Made by a program: the position numbers and the translations under genes
The notes under the pieces: generated by a model
Database searches by the model: none
What the model saw: only the letters and a program-made list of their open reading frames with translations
What the model was told of the DNA's origin: nothing
Part shown: in pieces, positions 43,390-52,944 of the stretch
Layout: every line of letters begins with the position of its first letter
How positions within the stretch are numbered: position 1 is the stretch's first letter
Assembly: GCF_000969605.1 (NCBI RefSeq)
Contig: NZ_JZUE01000005.1
Location: 186,001 to 250,000 of the forward strand
Reading direction: 5' to 3'
Length of the DNA: 64,000 nucleotides
From: Aquincola tertiaricarbonis
Lineage (GTDB): Bacteria; Pseudomonadota; Gammaproteobacteria; Burkholderiales; Burkholderiaceae_C

Positions 43390-45132
43390 TCAGGCCTTTT
43401 GCTTGACGTAGCGGCCGGGGGCAGGTTCGATGACCTTGTGGGTGCGGCTGCCGTAGGACTTCGGTGCTGCAACTTGTTTGCCAGCGTGCTGCGCGAGCCA
43501 GGCGGACCAGTCGGTCCACCAGCTGCCCGGGTGCTCCTGGGCGTCGGCGAACCAGTCGTCCGCGCTGGCGGGCACCGGATCCGTACTGCCGATCCAGTGG
43601 CTGCGCTTCTTCTTGGCCGGCGGGTTGATGACGCCGGCGATGTGGCCCGATGCGCCAAGGACGAATCGCTTCGGGCCGGAAAGGATCTTGAGGGACTGGA
43701 AGGCGGAGGTCCACGGCACGATGTGGTCCTCGCGAGAGCCGTAGACGTACACCGGCGCCTCGATGCGGCCGAGGTCGATCTGCTCGCCACACACGGTGAG
43801 CTTGCCGGGCACCTTCAGCTCGTCCTGCAGGTAGGTGTGGCGCAGGTACCAGCAGTACATCGGGCCGGGCAGGTTGGTGGAGTCGCTGTTCCAGTACAGC
43901 AGGTCGAACGGCGGCGGGGCTTCTCCCTTGAGGTAGTTGCCCACCACGTAGTTCCATACCAGGTCGTTCGGCCGCAGGAAGCTGAAGGTGGTGGCCAGCT
44001 CCTGGCCCTTCAGGAGCTTGGGGCCGGCGGGTGCGGCCTCGCCCAGCGTCAGCTCGCGCAGCTGCACCGCGGCCTCGTCGACGAAGAGGTCGAGCACGCC
44101 GGTGTCGCTGAAGTCCAGCAGCGTGGTCAGCAGCGTGAGGCTGGCGGCGGGTTGCTCGCCCCGCGCGGCGAGCACCGCCAGCGCGGTGCTGAGGATGGTG
44201 CCGCCGACGCAGAAGCCCAGCATGTCGAAGGTGTCGGCGCCGGTGATGTCCTGCACCGCGGCGATGGCGGCCAGCGCGCCATGCTCGATGTAGTCGTCCC
44301 AGGTCTTGGCGGCCAGCGACGCATCCGGATTGCGCCAGCTCATCACGAAGGTGCGGTGGCCCTGCTCCACCGAGTAGCGGATCAGCGAATTCTCGGGCTG
44401 CAGGTCCAGGATGTAGAACTTGTTGATGCACGGCGGCACGAACAGCATCGGCCGCTCATACACCTTGGCCGTCAGCGGCTTGTACTCGAGCAGCTGGAAG
44501 AACTCGTTCTCGTAGACGACGGCGCCCTCGCTGGTGGCCACGTTGCGGCCCACCTCGAAAGCACTTTCATCCGTCTGCGACACATGCCCCTGGCGCACGT
44601 CGTTCCACAGCTGCCGCAGGCCGGTGGCGATGCTCTCGCCCTGCGAGTCGATGGCCTTGCGCAGCGCCTCCGGATTCAGCGGCAGGCAGTTGCTGGGCGC
44701 GGCCGCGTCGATCCACTGCTGCACGGCGAAGCGCAGGCGGGCCTTGGTCTTGGCGTCGCCTTCCACCGCCTCGGCCATCTGCATCAGCGTGCGGGCATTC
44801 AGCAGGTAGGTCTGGGCGATGTAGGCGGCCGCGGGGCTCTTGGCCCATTCGGTGGCGGCGAAGCGGCGGTCGCGCAGCGCGGCCAGCGTGCCGGCCGGGT
44901 TGGCCGCGGCATCCCCAGCGGCGGCCGCCGCGGTGGCCAGGCCGCTGTTCATGCGGGTGAGCGTGTCGTTCCACAGCTCGGTGGCCTGCTTCAGGTAGTC
45001 GGACTGCACCTGGTTGATGCGGTCGGCCGGCAGCTTGAGGCCGGACATCGACTTCCAGATCTCGCCCAGGGCGTGCCCGAACGCCTGCGCGCCCTCCACG
45101 GGTTGGGGCAGGGTCGGGGTAGGCTTTGCCAT
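43390..45132 (-). CDS. phaC: Class I poly(3-hydroxyalkanoate) synthase
   Basis: A 580-residue polymerase that joins (R)-3-hydroxybutyryl-CoA into polyester on granules. The lipase-like box is GFCVGG with nucleophile Cys308. The catalytic Asp is in YGSREDHIVPW and the His in GASGHIAGVIN. The variable N-terminal part includes FAATEWAKSPAAAYIAQTYLL, as in the class I enzyme of Cupriavidus. GGAGA lies before the ATG at 45132; an upstream in-frame start lacks support. phaA and phaB follow. No phaR or phasin gene is in the window. Confidence 0.95.
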   Translation of the reverse strand: MAKPTPTLPQPVEGAQAFGHALGEIWKSMSGLKLPADRINQVQSDYLKQATELWNDTLTRMNSGLATAAAAAGDAAANPAGTLAALRDRRFAATEWAKSPAAAYIAQTYLLNARTLMQMAEAVEGDAKTKARLRFAVQQWIDAAAPSNCLPLNPEALRKAIDSQGESIATGLRQLWNDVRQGHVSQTDESAFEVGRNVATSEGAVVYENEFFQLLEYKPLTAKVYERPMLFVPPCINKFYILDLQPENSLIRYSVEQGHRTFVMSWRNPDASLAAKTWDDYIEHGALAAIAAVQDITGADTFDMLGFCVGGTILSTALAVLAARGEQPAASLTLLTTLLDFSDTGVLDLFVDEAAVQLRELTLGEAAPAGPKLLKGQELATTFSFLRPNDLVWNYVVGNYLKGEAPPPFDLLYWNSDSTNLPGPMYCWYLRHTYLQDELKVPGKLTVCGEQIDLGRIEAPVYVYGSREDHIVPWTSAFQSLKILSGPKRFVLGASGHIAGVINPPAKKKRSHWIGSTDPVPASADDWFADAQEHPGSWWTDWSAWLAQHAGKQVAAPKSYGSRTHKVIEPAPGRYVKQKA

Positions 45133-45307
45133 CGTCTTGTCTCCGTCATGGTGGCCCGACGACTCCACCCGTCGGGAAGCGACTGCAATCGCTGGATTGT
45201 GGGGGTTGGGGCCGGTGGTTCGTGACCGAACGCACCCTTCCAGAACCCTCAGAATTCTGCATGATGAGCTTACTTTTCACTTACTGAAATACGCAGGTTT
45301 ACTTAAT

Positions 45308-45655
45308 ATGTACCTCGTCGCGATTGCCTGGATGTACGTCGTCTTGATGATGGCGGTCGCCGAGGCCACCAGCAGTCAGGGCACGGTGCTCGGCGCGCTG
45401 GTCACCTTCGTGCTCTACGGCGCGCTGCCACTGTCCATCGTCATGTACCTGATGGGCACGCCGATGCGGCGCCAGGCCCGGCTGGCGCGGGAGGCGCAGG
45501 CCGCCGCGCAGGAGGCGGCGTTGCAGGAGACTGCGTTGCAGGAAGAGGTGCCGCCCGCAGCGGCAGGGACCGACGGCGGGGCGCCGTCAGCGCAGCCAGA
45601 TGGCCGCGGCCAGGCGGCCGGTGACGCCGTCCCGCCGGTACGAAAAGAACCTTAA
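45308..45655 (+). CDS. Small membrane protein with charged repeat tail
   Basis: A 115-residue protein. Two hydrophobic helices (about 1-17 and 26-47) are followed by a basic MRRQARLAREAQ stretch and an Ala/Gln/Glu-rich tail. The tail holds a 5-residue repeat (ALQET, ALQEE) from an 11-bp direct repeat at 45518 and 45533. It is divergent from phaC, with an AT-rich segment just before it. Its last 23 codons overlap pgeF on the opposite strand. I do not recognise the family. Confidence 0.65.
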   Translation: MYLVAIAWMYVVLMMAVAEATSSQGTVLGALVTFVLYGALPLSIVMYLMGTPMRRQARLAREAQAAAQEAALQETALQEEVPPAAAGTDGGAPSAQPDGRGQAAGDAVPPVRKEP

Positions 45656-46360
45656 CGGTGTTTCGACAGTGCACCAGGCACCGCCGGTCGTGGCGGCGAC
45701 GCCACATGCCGCCAGTCGCTCCCGCGCCAGGGCGGGCAGGTCGGCCAGCCAGCGCAGCTCGCCGTCGGGCCGGCGGCGCGGGATGAAGCGGCGGTCGCCG
45801 GCGGGGTCGCCGCCGAAGGCCTGCAGCACCTCCGCGCCCACCTCGAACTGCCGCGGCCCGATGCACGGGCCCAGCCAGGCCTGAAGCGCGTCCGGCCCGC
45901 ACCCGGCAGCGTCGCACAAGGCGGCCACGGTGGCATCGAGCACCCCGCCGGCCAGGCCGCGCCAGCCGGCATGCGCGGCCGCCACGCCGCGGCCGTGCGG
46001 TGCGGCGAACAGCACCGGCAGGCAATCGGCCACCTGCACCGTGCAGGCCACGCCGGGTTCCGTTGTGAAGGCGGCATCGGCTTCCAGCGGCTCGCTGCGC
46101 CGGGCGTCCGCGGCGGTCAGCCGCAGCACGGTGCGGCCATGCACCTGGCGCAGGAACACCGGCGCCGCGCCGATGGCCTCGGCGAAGCGGCGGCGGTTCT
46201 CGGCCACCGCCGCCGGGTCGTCGCCCACCGCCATGCCCAGGTTCAGGCCCTGCCACGGCCCGTGGCTGACGCCGCCCTCGCGGCTGCTCATCCAGGCGCC
46301 GACGCCGGGCGGCACCGGCCAGTCCGGCGTCAGGCCGGTGGCCAGCAGGTCACTCCGCAT
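45587..46360 (-). CDS. pgeF: Purine nucleoside phosphorylase / polyphenol oxidase, YfiH (PgeF) family
   Basis: A 257-residue multicopper-oxidase-fold (laccase-domain) protein. Conserved ligands and motifs are RQVHGRTV, VQVADCLPVLF, AAHAGWRGLAGGV and LGPCIGPRQFEVG. Family members have been reported as purine nucleoside phosphorylases and as an editing enzyme for peptidoglycan precursors. The start at 46360 overlaps the end of maiA by 11 bp, so it is the last gene of that operon. Its 3' end overlaps the convergent membrane-protein gene by 69 bp. Confidence 0.9.
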   Translation of the reverse strand: MRSDLLATGLTPDWPVPPGVGAWMSSREGGVSHGPWQGLNLGMAVGDDPAAVAENRRRFAEAIGAAPVFLRQVHGRTVLRLTAADARRSEPLEADAAFTTEPGVACTVQVADCLPVLFAAPHGRGVAAAHAGWRGLAGGVLDATVAALCDAAGCGPDALQAWLGPCIGPRQFEVGAEVLQAFGGDPAGDRRFIPRRRPDGELRWLADLPALARERLAACGVAATTGGAWCTVETPLRFFSYRRDGVTGRLAAAIWLR

Positions 46361-47015
46361 CGGGGCAGTTTCCCGGCTGCGCCTGGTCGAAGGCGGGCAG
46401 CTGCATGCAGGCCTCGTGCACCCGCATCACCGTGGGCACGTGGTCCAGCCGGCAGCCGAAGCGCTGCGCATTGAAGATCTGGGGCACCAGGGTGCAGTCG
46501 GCCATCGTGGGGGTGTCGCCGTGGCAGAAGCGGCCGGTGGCCGGGTGGCCGGCCAGCTGCTGCTCCACCGCCTGCAGGCCGGTTTCCACCCAGTGGCGGA
46601 TCCAGCGCAGCTTGTCGTCCTCCGATACCTTCAGCTCGTGCACCAGGTAGCGCAGCACCTTCAGGTTGTTGATGGGGTGGATCTCGCAGGCCACGTCCAA
46701 CGCCAGCGAGCGCACCCGCGCGCGGCCCAGCGCATCGCGCGGCAGCAGCGGCGGCTCCGGATGCGTCTCGTCCAGGTACTCGATAATGGCCAGCGACTGG
46801 GTGAGCGTGGCGTCGCCCGCGCACAGCGCCGGCACCAGGCGCGAGGGCGCCAGGGCTGCATAGGCGGGGCCTTGCTGCTCGTTGCGCACCAGGTGCACCG
46901 CCCGGTAGTCGTAGGGCAGGCCCTTGAGCCCCAGCGCGATGCGCACCCGGTACGAGGCCGAAGAGCGGAAGTAGCCGTAGAGCGCCAGGTCGACCGGACG
47001 CGCCGCGTCGCTCAT
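46350..47015 (-). CDS. maiA: Maleylacetoacetate (or maleylpyruvate) isomerase, zeta-class GST
   Basis: A 221-residue glutathione S-transferase fold. The zeta-class active-site motif is SSASYRVRIAL near residue 18, the cis-Pro motif is in SRLVPALCAG, and SLAIIEYLDE follows. It isomerises a maleyl to a fumaryl intermediate using glutathione. It overlaps the FAH-family gene upstream by 4 bp. The pair fits either the homogentisate or the gentisate/salicylate route, and the ring-cleaving dioxygenase that would decide is not in the window. Confidence 0.88.
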   Translation of the reverse strand: MSDAARPVDLALYGYFRSSASYRVRIALGLKGLPYDYRAVHLVRNEQQGPAYAALAPSRLVPALCAGDATLTQSLAIIEYLDETHPEPPLLPRDALGRARVRSLALDVACEIHPINNLKVLRYLVHELKVSEDDKLRWIRHWVETGLQAVEQQLAGHPATGRFCHGDTPTMADCTLVPQIFNAQRFGCRLDHVPTVMRVHEACMQLPAFDQAQPGNCPDAE

Positions 47016-47704
47016 CGGATCTGCACCCGCAGGCTGCCCAGGCCCTCGACGCTGCCCTCGATCAGGTCGCCGCGCACCACGGCGCCCACGCCGGCAGGCG
47101 TGCCGGTGAAGATCAGGTCGCCGGGCTGCAGGGTCCAGGCCTTGGACAGCGTCTCGATGGTCTCGGCCACGCTCCAGATCAGCTCGGTGAGGTCGCCCTT
47201 CTGCCGCGGCTGGCCGTTCACCTGCAGGGTGATCGCGCCCTTCAGCAGTTCGCCGGTGCGGGCGATGGGATGGATGGGGCCGATGGGCGCCGACTGCTCG
47301 AAGCCCTTGCCGATGCTCCAGGGCCGGCCCTGCTTCTTCATCTCGTTCTGCAGGTCGCGCCGGGTCATGTCCAGGCCCACCGCATAGCCGTAGATGTGCT
47401 TGACCGCATCGGCCGCGGCGATGTCGCGCCCGCCGGTGCCGATGGCCACCACCAACTCGATCTCATGGTGCAGGTTGCCGGTGAGCGTGGGGTACTCGAC
47501 CTGGCCGGTCTCGCCGTCGGCCACCGGCACCACGGCGTCGGCGGGCTTCATGAAGAAGAACGGCGGCTCGCGGCCGCTGAAGCCCATCTCCTGGGCATGC
47601 TCGGCATAGTTGCGGCCCACGCAGTAGATGCGGTGCACCGGAAACAGGCCGCCACCGGCCACGGGCACGGCCGCGATGGCCGGTGCAGGTACGACAAAGT
47701 CCAT
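47012..47704 (-). CDS. Fumarylacetoacetate hydrolase family protein (fumarylpyruvate hydrolase-like)
   Basis: A 230-residue protein. The FAH-family core has CVGRNYAEHAQEMG, FFFMKPADAVVP, HHEIELVVAIG with Glu metal ligands, and FTGTPAGVGAVVRGD. The short length, compared with about 420 residues in true fumarylacetoacetase, points to the fumarylpyruvate hydrolase / NagK branch. Together with the overlapping maiA, it would split fumarylpyruvate to fumarate and pyruvate. The start at 47704 (MDFVVPAPA) is chosen; the longer frame from 47758 overlaps the leader of the Nudix gene. Confidence 0.85.
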   Translation of the reverse strand: MDFVVPAPAIAAVPVAGGGLFPVHRIYCVGRNYAEHAQEMGFSGREPPFFFMKPADAVVPVADGETGQVEYPTLTGNLHHEIELVVAIGTGGRDIAAADAVKHIYGYAVGLDMTRRDLQNEMKKQGRPWSIGKGFEQSAPIGPIHPIARTGELLKGAITLQVNGQPRQKGDLTELIWSVAETIETLSKAWTLQPGDLIFTGTPAGVGAVVRGDLIEGSVEGLGSLRVQIR

Positions 47705-47775
47705 GATGTCCTTGCTGTGATGCTGCGAAGGGAAGCGCCGGATGATGCCACTGCCCACGGCTAAACTCCGCCGCC

Positions 47776-48324
47776 ATGCTGCTGACCGAGCGCGACAAGA
47801 TCAAGCACTGCCGCGCCTGCGGCAGCGCGGTGAACTACCTCATTCCGCCCGACGACAACCGCGAACGCGCGGTGTGCCCGTCCTGCGGCACGGTTCACTA
47901 CGAGAACCCGCTGAACGTGGTGGGCACCGTGCCCTACTGGGCCGACCAGGTGCTGCTGTGCAAGCGCAACATCGAGCCGCGCTACGGCTTCTGGACGCTG
48001 CCGGCCGGCTTCATGGAGCTGGGCGAGACCACCGCCCAAGGCGCCGCCCGGGAGACGGACGAAGAGGCCGGCGCCCACATCGAGATGGGCCCGCTGTTCA
48101 GCGTGATGAACGTGATGCGGGTGGGCCAGGTGCACATGTACTACCTGGCGCGGCTGACCGACACGGTTTTCAACCCGGGCCCGGAAAGCATCGAGGCCCG
48201 GCTGTTCCGCGAGGATGAGATCCCCTGGGACGAGATCGCCTTCCGCACCGTGCGGGAGACGCTCAAGCGCTACTTCGAGGACCGCCGCGCCGGTGCCTTC
48301 GGCCTGCACACGGCCGACATCTAG
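47776..48324 (+). CDS. Nudix hydrolase with N-terminal zinc ribbon
   Basis: A 182-residue protein. A zinc ribbon with two CxxC pairs (Cys12/Cys15 and Cys34/Cys37) precedes a Nudix box, GFMELGETTAQGAARETDEEAG (about residues 78-99). The box keeps the RE..EE core that binds metal. NUDIX enzymes of this architecture include ADP-ribose and NADH pyrophosphatases; the substrate is undetermined. TAAACT eight bases before the ATG could be a -10 element. Its stop codon shares CTAG with the stop of the convergent lapD. Confidence 0.88.
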   Translation: MLLTERDKIKHCRACGSAVNYLIPPDDNRERAVCPSCGTVHYENPLNVVGTVPYWADQVLLCKRNIEPRYGFWTLPAGFMELGETTAQGAARETDEEAGAHIEMGPLFSVMNVMRVGQVHMYYLARLTDTVFNPGPESIEARLFREDEIPWDEIAFRTVRETLKRYFEDRRAGAFGLHTADI

Positions 48325-50249
48325 ACCGGGGCCTGCTGGCTCGCCCAAGGGCCGGTGACGCCGTCCACGCCGCATTGCCACAGCGTGCGCACGTCGGCGT
48401 CGTCGGCCACGCCTTCGGCCTGCACCTGCATCGACATCGCATGCAGCAGCGCGACGGTGCTGCGCAGGAACTCCTGCGCCGCCTCGCTGTGGGCCACGCC
48501 GGCGCACACCGAGGCATCCAGCTTCACATAGTCCAGCCCCAGCTCGTACAGCCGGTCGATGCGGTGCAGCCGCTCGCCGGCATGCTCCAGCCCCAGCCGC
48601 ACGCCCAGCGGCCGCACGGTGCGGCCGAAGGCCTGCACCGCATCGAACTGGTCGGCGGCCGCCGCCTCCGGCAGCTCCAGCCACAGCTGGCCGGCCGAGC
48701 GTGGCCGGTCTTCCAGCAGCTGGCGCAGGTGGGCGACGAAGCCGCTGTCGGCCACCGAGGCCGGTGCGATGTTGACCGCCCGCGCCGCGCCGTCTTCCTG
48801 GATGCCGGCCAGCGCCAGCGACACCGCCTCCGCATCGAACAGCGCGGTGAGCCGGTTGCGCATCGCCAGCGGCAGCCAGCGCGCGGCCGGCTCGTAAGCA
48901 CCACCGGGCTGCAGCTGCACCCGCAGCGGGCACTCCAGGTGCAGGCGCCGGCCCATGCGGTCCACCACCGGGAAAGCCACCAGGCGCAGGCGGCCGGCCT
49001 TGTCCTCGATGGCGGACAGCAGCTGCACGCGCCAGGCCCGTTCGCCCTCGCCCAGGCCGCCGGCGCCGGCGCTGCCGTCCAGCACCTCGGCGTGGTAGGG
49101 CTTGCCGGCCTCGGCCCGGGCCAGCGCCAGGTCGGCCTGCGACATCAGGGCGCCCGGGCTGGCTTCGCGCGGCCATTCCACCGCGCCGATGAAAGCCCGC
49201 ACCGCGCCGCTGTAGGTGGGCAGGCTGCTGCGCAGTGCCGCGGCGATGGATTCCGCCGTCTCGGCCGCCAGGCCGGGCGTGGGCAGCGCCAGCGCGAAGT
49301 CCGACCCGTTCAGCCGGCCGGCCAGGCAGCCGTCCACCCGCTCGGGATAGGTGCTCAGCACCTGGGCGATGGTCTCCAGCACCCGGTCGGTGGTGTCGCG
49401 GCCCACCGCCCGGTTCAGGCCGGTGACGTCGGCCAGCCGCACCAGCACCAGGCCACCGCCGTCGGCGCCGTCCTCGCGCTGCTGCAGCGCGCCGAGCTGG
49501 CCGAGAAAATGCGAGCGGTGCGGCAGGCCGGTCAGCGGGTCGCAATGGGCCTGGCGGCGCAGCGCCTCCGCCCGTGCGGCCTGCGCCTCGAACAGCGCCT
49601 TCATCCGCACCACCATGCCGTTCATGGCCGAGGCCACGCGGCGCAGGTCGGGCATGCTGGGTTCGTCCACGATGACGTAGCGACCGTCCTCCAGCGCCTG
49701 CGCCTGCCGCACGGTGGCTTCCAGCGGCGCGCGGATGCGCCGCACCACCATCAGCGACAGCAGCGCCGCCACCAGGCCCACGCCCAGCATCACCAGGCTG
49801 GCCCGCACGCCGCCGCGCCACAGCTCGTCGTAGGCATAGCTGTCGTGCGACACCACGGTGACCGTCCCCAGCGAACGCCAGCCGTCCGACACCTGCGCGA
49901 CGCCCGGCGAGGAGCTGATGGGCAGCAGTGCCGTGAACCAGCCCGGCGCCCGCAGCGGCCCGGCCGGCGTCTCGCTGACGATGCCGGTGCCGCCATCGGC
50001 ACGCGCCAGCGCGATGCGCCGGTAGAAGCCCGTGTCGGCCTGCGCGGCCACCACCAGCTTCATCAGTTCGTCGTCGCCGCCCTGCTGCGACAGCACCAGC
50101 GCCAGCGCCTGGGCGGTGTCGTTGTTCTTCATGGCCAGCTGCGTCTGCAGCACGGCCCGGGTGGACAGCAGGTTGACGCTCACGGCGCCGCCGATCGCGA
50201 GCAGCAGCACCGCGGCCAGCAACAACCAGAGTTGGCGTATCAACGACAT
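48321..50249 (-). CDS. lapD: Cyclic-di-GMP receptor LapD (inactive GGDEF-EAL)
   Basis: A 642-residue inner-membrane protein. TM1 is about 5-27, a periplasmic LapD/MoxY-type domain follows (about 28-145, ending GWRSLGTV, SHDSYAYDELW), then TM2 (148-170) and HAMP. A degenerate GGDEF domain has LNGSDF in place of GGDEF (residues 313-318). The EAL domain lacks the EAL triad (ECPLRV) and has EHAG where catalytic Asp would lie. It should bind c-di-GMP without making or breaking it. In Pseudomonas LapD sequesters the protease LapG. Here lapG lies 18 bp upstream in the same operon. Confidence 0.88.
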   Translation of the reverse strand: MSLIRQLWLLLAAVLLLAIGGAVSVNLLSTRAVLQTQLAMKNNDTAQALALVLSQQGGDDELMKLVVAAQADTGFYRRIALARADGGTGIVSETPAGPLRAPGWFTALLPISSSPGVAQVSDGWRSLGTVTVVSHDSYAYDELWRGGVRASLVMLGVGLVAALLSLMVVRRIRAPLEATVRQAQALEDGRYVIVDEPSMPDLRRVASAMNGMVVRMKALFEAQAARAEALRRQAHCDPLTGLPHRSHFLGQLGALQQREDGADGGGLVLVRLADVTGLNRAVGRDTTDRVLETIAQVLSTYPERVDGCLAGRLNGSDFALALPTPGLAAETAESIAAALRSSLPTYSGAVRAFIGAVEWPREASPGALMSQADLALARAEAGKPYHAEVLDGSAGAGGLGEGERAWRVQLLSAIEDKAGRLRLVAFPVVDRMGRRLHLECPLRVQLQPGGAYEPAARWLPLAMRNRLTALFDAEAVSLALAGIQEDGAARAVNIAPASVADSGFVAHLRQLLEDRPRSAGQLWLELPEAAAADQFDAVQAFGRTVRPLGVRLGLEHAGERLHRIDRLYELGLDYVKLDASVCAGVAHSEAAQEFLRSTVALLHAMSMQVQAEGVADDADVRTLWQCGVDGVTGPWASQQAPV

Positions 50250-50267
50250 GGAAAACGGATCCTTCTC

Positions 50268-50981
50268 TCAAAAACCTTCGGCGCGGGCCTTGCCCAGCAC
50301 CTCGCGCCAGCGCGACAGGCGCGCCACCGGATCACCGGCACGTTCCGCCCCGACACCCTGCCACAAGCCCTCGCCGTTGAAGCTGAAAACAGGCACCAGA
50401 TCCGGGCGCCGTGTGGCCGGGCGCACATCGGGCACCAGGTTGTCGAGGATCAGCGGATCGGCCTGTGGCGAGGCATGGTAGGCAAGCACCATGTGCGCTT
50501 GCGGCGGCCCGCCTCCCCCGAGTTGGGCCCGGACATACACCAATCGCAATCGGGACACGGGCGTGCCTGCGGCCACCAGGCTGAAGTACTTGGCGATGGC
50601 GAAGTCCTCGCAATCGCCCTCGCCACGCGCCAGCGTTTCCAGCGGGCTGGCCCAGTAGTCGATCTGGTTCCACACCACGGTGTCCTCCCGGAAGCGGATA
50701 CGGCGGTTGAAGAAGTCGTTGACGAAGCGCAGGCGGTCCTCCTCCTGCATCTCCGCGGCCTGCACCAGCGCCGGCCGCAGCGCGGGCAACGCGGCCACGG
50801 CCGCCGGGCCCAGCAGCTGGGCGGCGATGGCCATGCGGTCGTCGTCCCACGGCGCGGCGTGCAGCGTGCCGGCCACGAGCGCCGCGCCGGCCAGCAGCGC
50901 GGCCAGCAGCCAGCGGGCCCCGCGTCGCAGCAGCGGCGCCGGACACGCTGCGGGCACGCAGGAGCGGAAGGCGGAAGGCAC
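50268..50981 (-). CDS. lapG: Periplasmic cysteine protease LapG
   Basis: A 237-residue protein of the bacterial transglutaminase-like cysteine protease family. A signal-peptide-like segment (LLAALLAGAALVAGTLHA) ends near residue 42. The catalytic triad is Cys124 in GEGDCEDFA, His163 in AHMVLAY and Asp180 in LILDN. LapG cuts the N-terminal retention module of LapA-type adhesins, releasing biofilm cells when c-di-GMP is low. The start is GTG at 50981 with no strong ribosome site; a GTG eight codons later is possible. No LapA adhesin gene is in the window. Confidence 0.88.
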   Translation of the reverse strand: MPSAFRSCVPAACPAPLLRRGARWLLAALLAGAALVAGTLHAAPWDDDRMAIAAQLLGPAAVAALPALRPALVQAAEMQEEDRLRFVNDFFNRRIRFREDTVVWNQIDYWASPLETLARGEGDCEDFAIAKYFSLVAAGTPVSRLRLVYVRAQLGGGGPPQAHMVLAYHASPQADPLILDNLVPDVRPATRRPDLVPVFSFNGEGLWQGVGAERAGDPVARLSRWREVLGKARAEGF

Positions 50982-51089
50982 GGGTGGCGGCAGACAACGC
51001 GGGCGCCAGCCCGACGCGGGCGGCTCGTGCCTTCTGTTTCGTCATCCACCCCGCCGACTTGAGCCGCGGCCACTTCGCGCGGCGGCATG

Positions 51090-51112
51090 AAAAAGGCCGC
51101 CCAAGGGCGGCC
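51090..51112 (-). terminator. Intrinsic terminator of the pyruvate dehydrogenase operon
   Basis: On the minus strand GGCCGCCC pairs with GGGCGGCC and is followed by five T residues, 20 bp past the lpdA stop. It separates the aceE-aceF-lpdA transcript from lapG-lapD. Confidence 0.85.
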
Positions 51113-51131
51113 CGCGCGGCGGTGAGGCCGG

Positions 51132-52928
<1,797 letters not shown>

Positions 52929-52944
52929 GTCGTGATCCTTCCGG

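Noticed and set aside
48321-50249. An active diguanylate cyclase/phosphodiesterase
   Set aside because: Both catalytic signatures are degenerate, and the periplasmic domain and lapG neighbour point to LapD.
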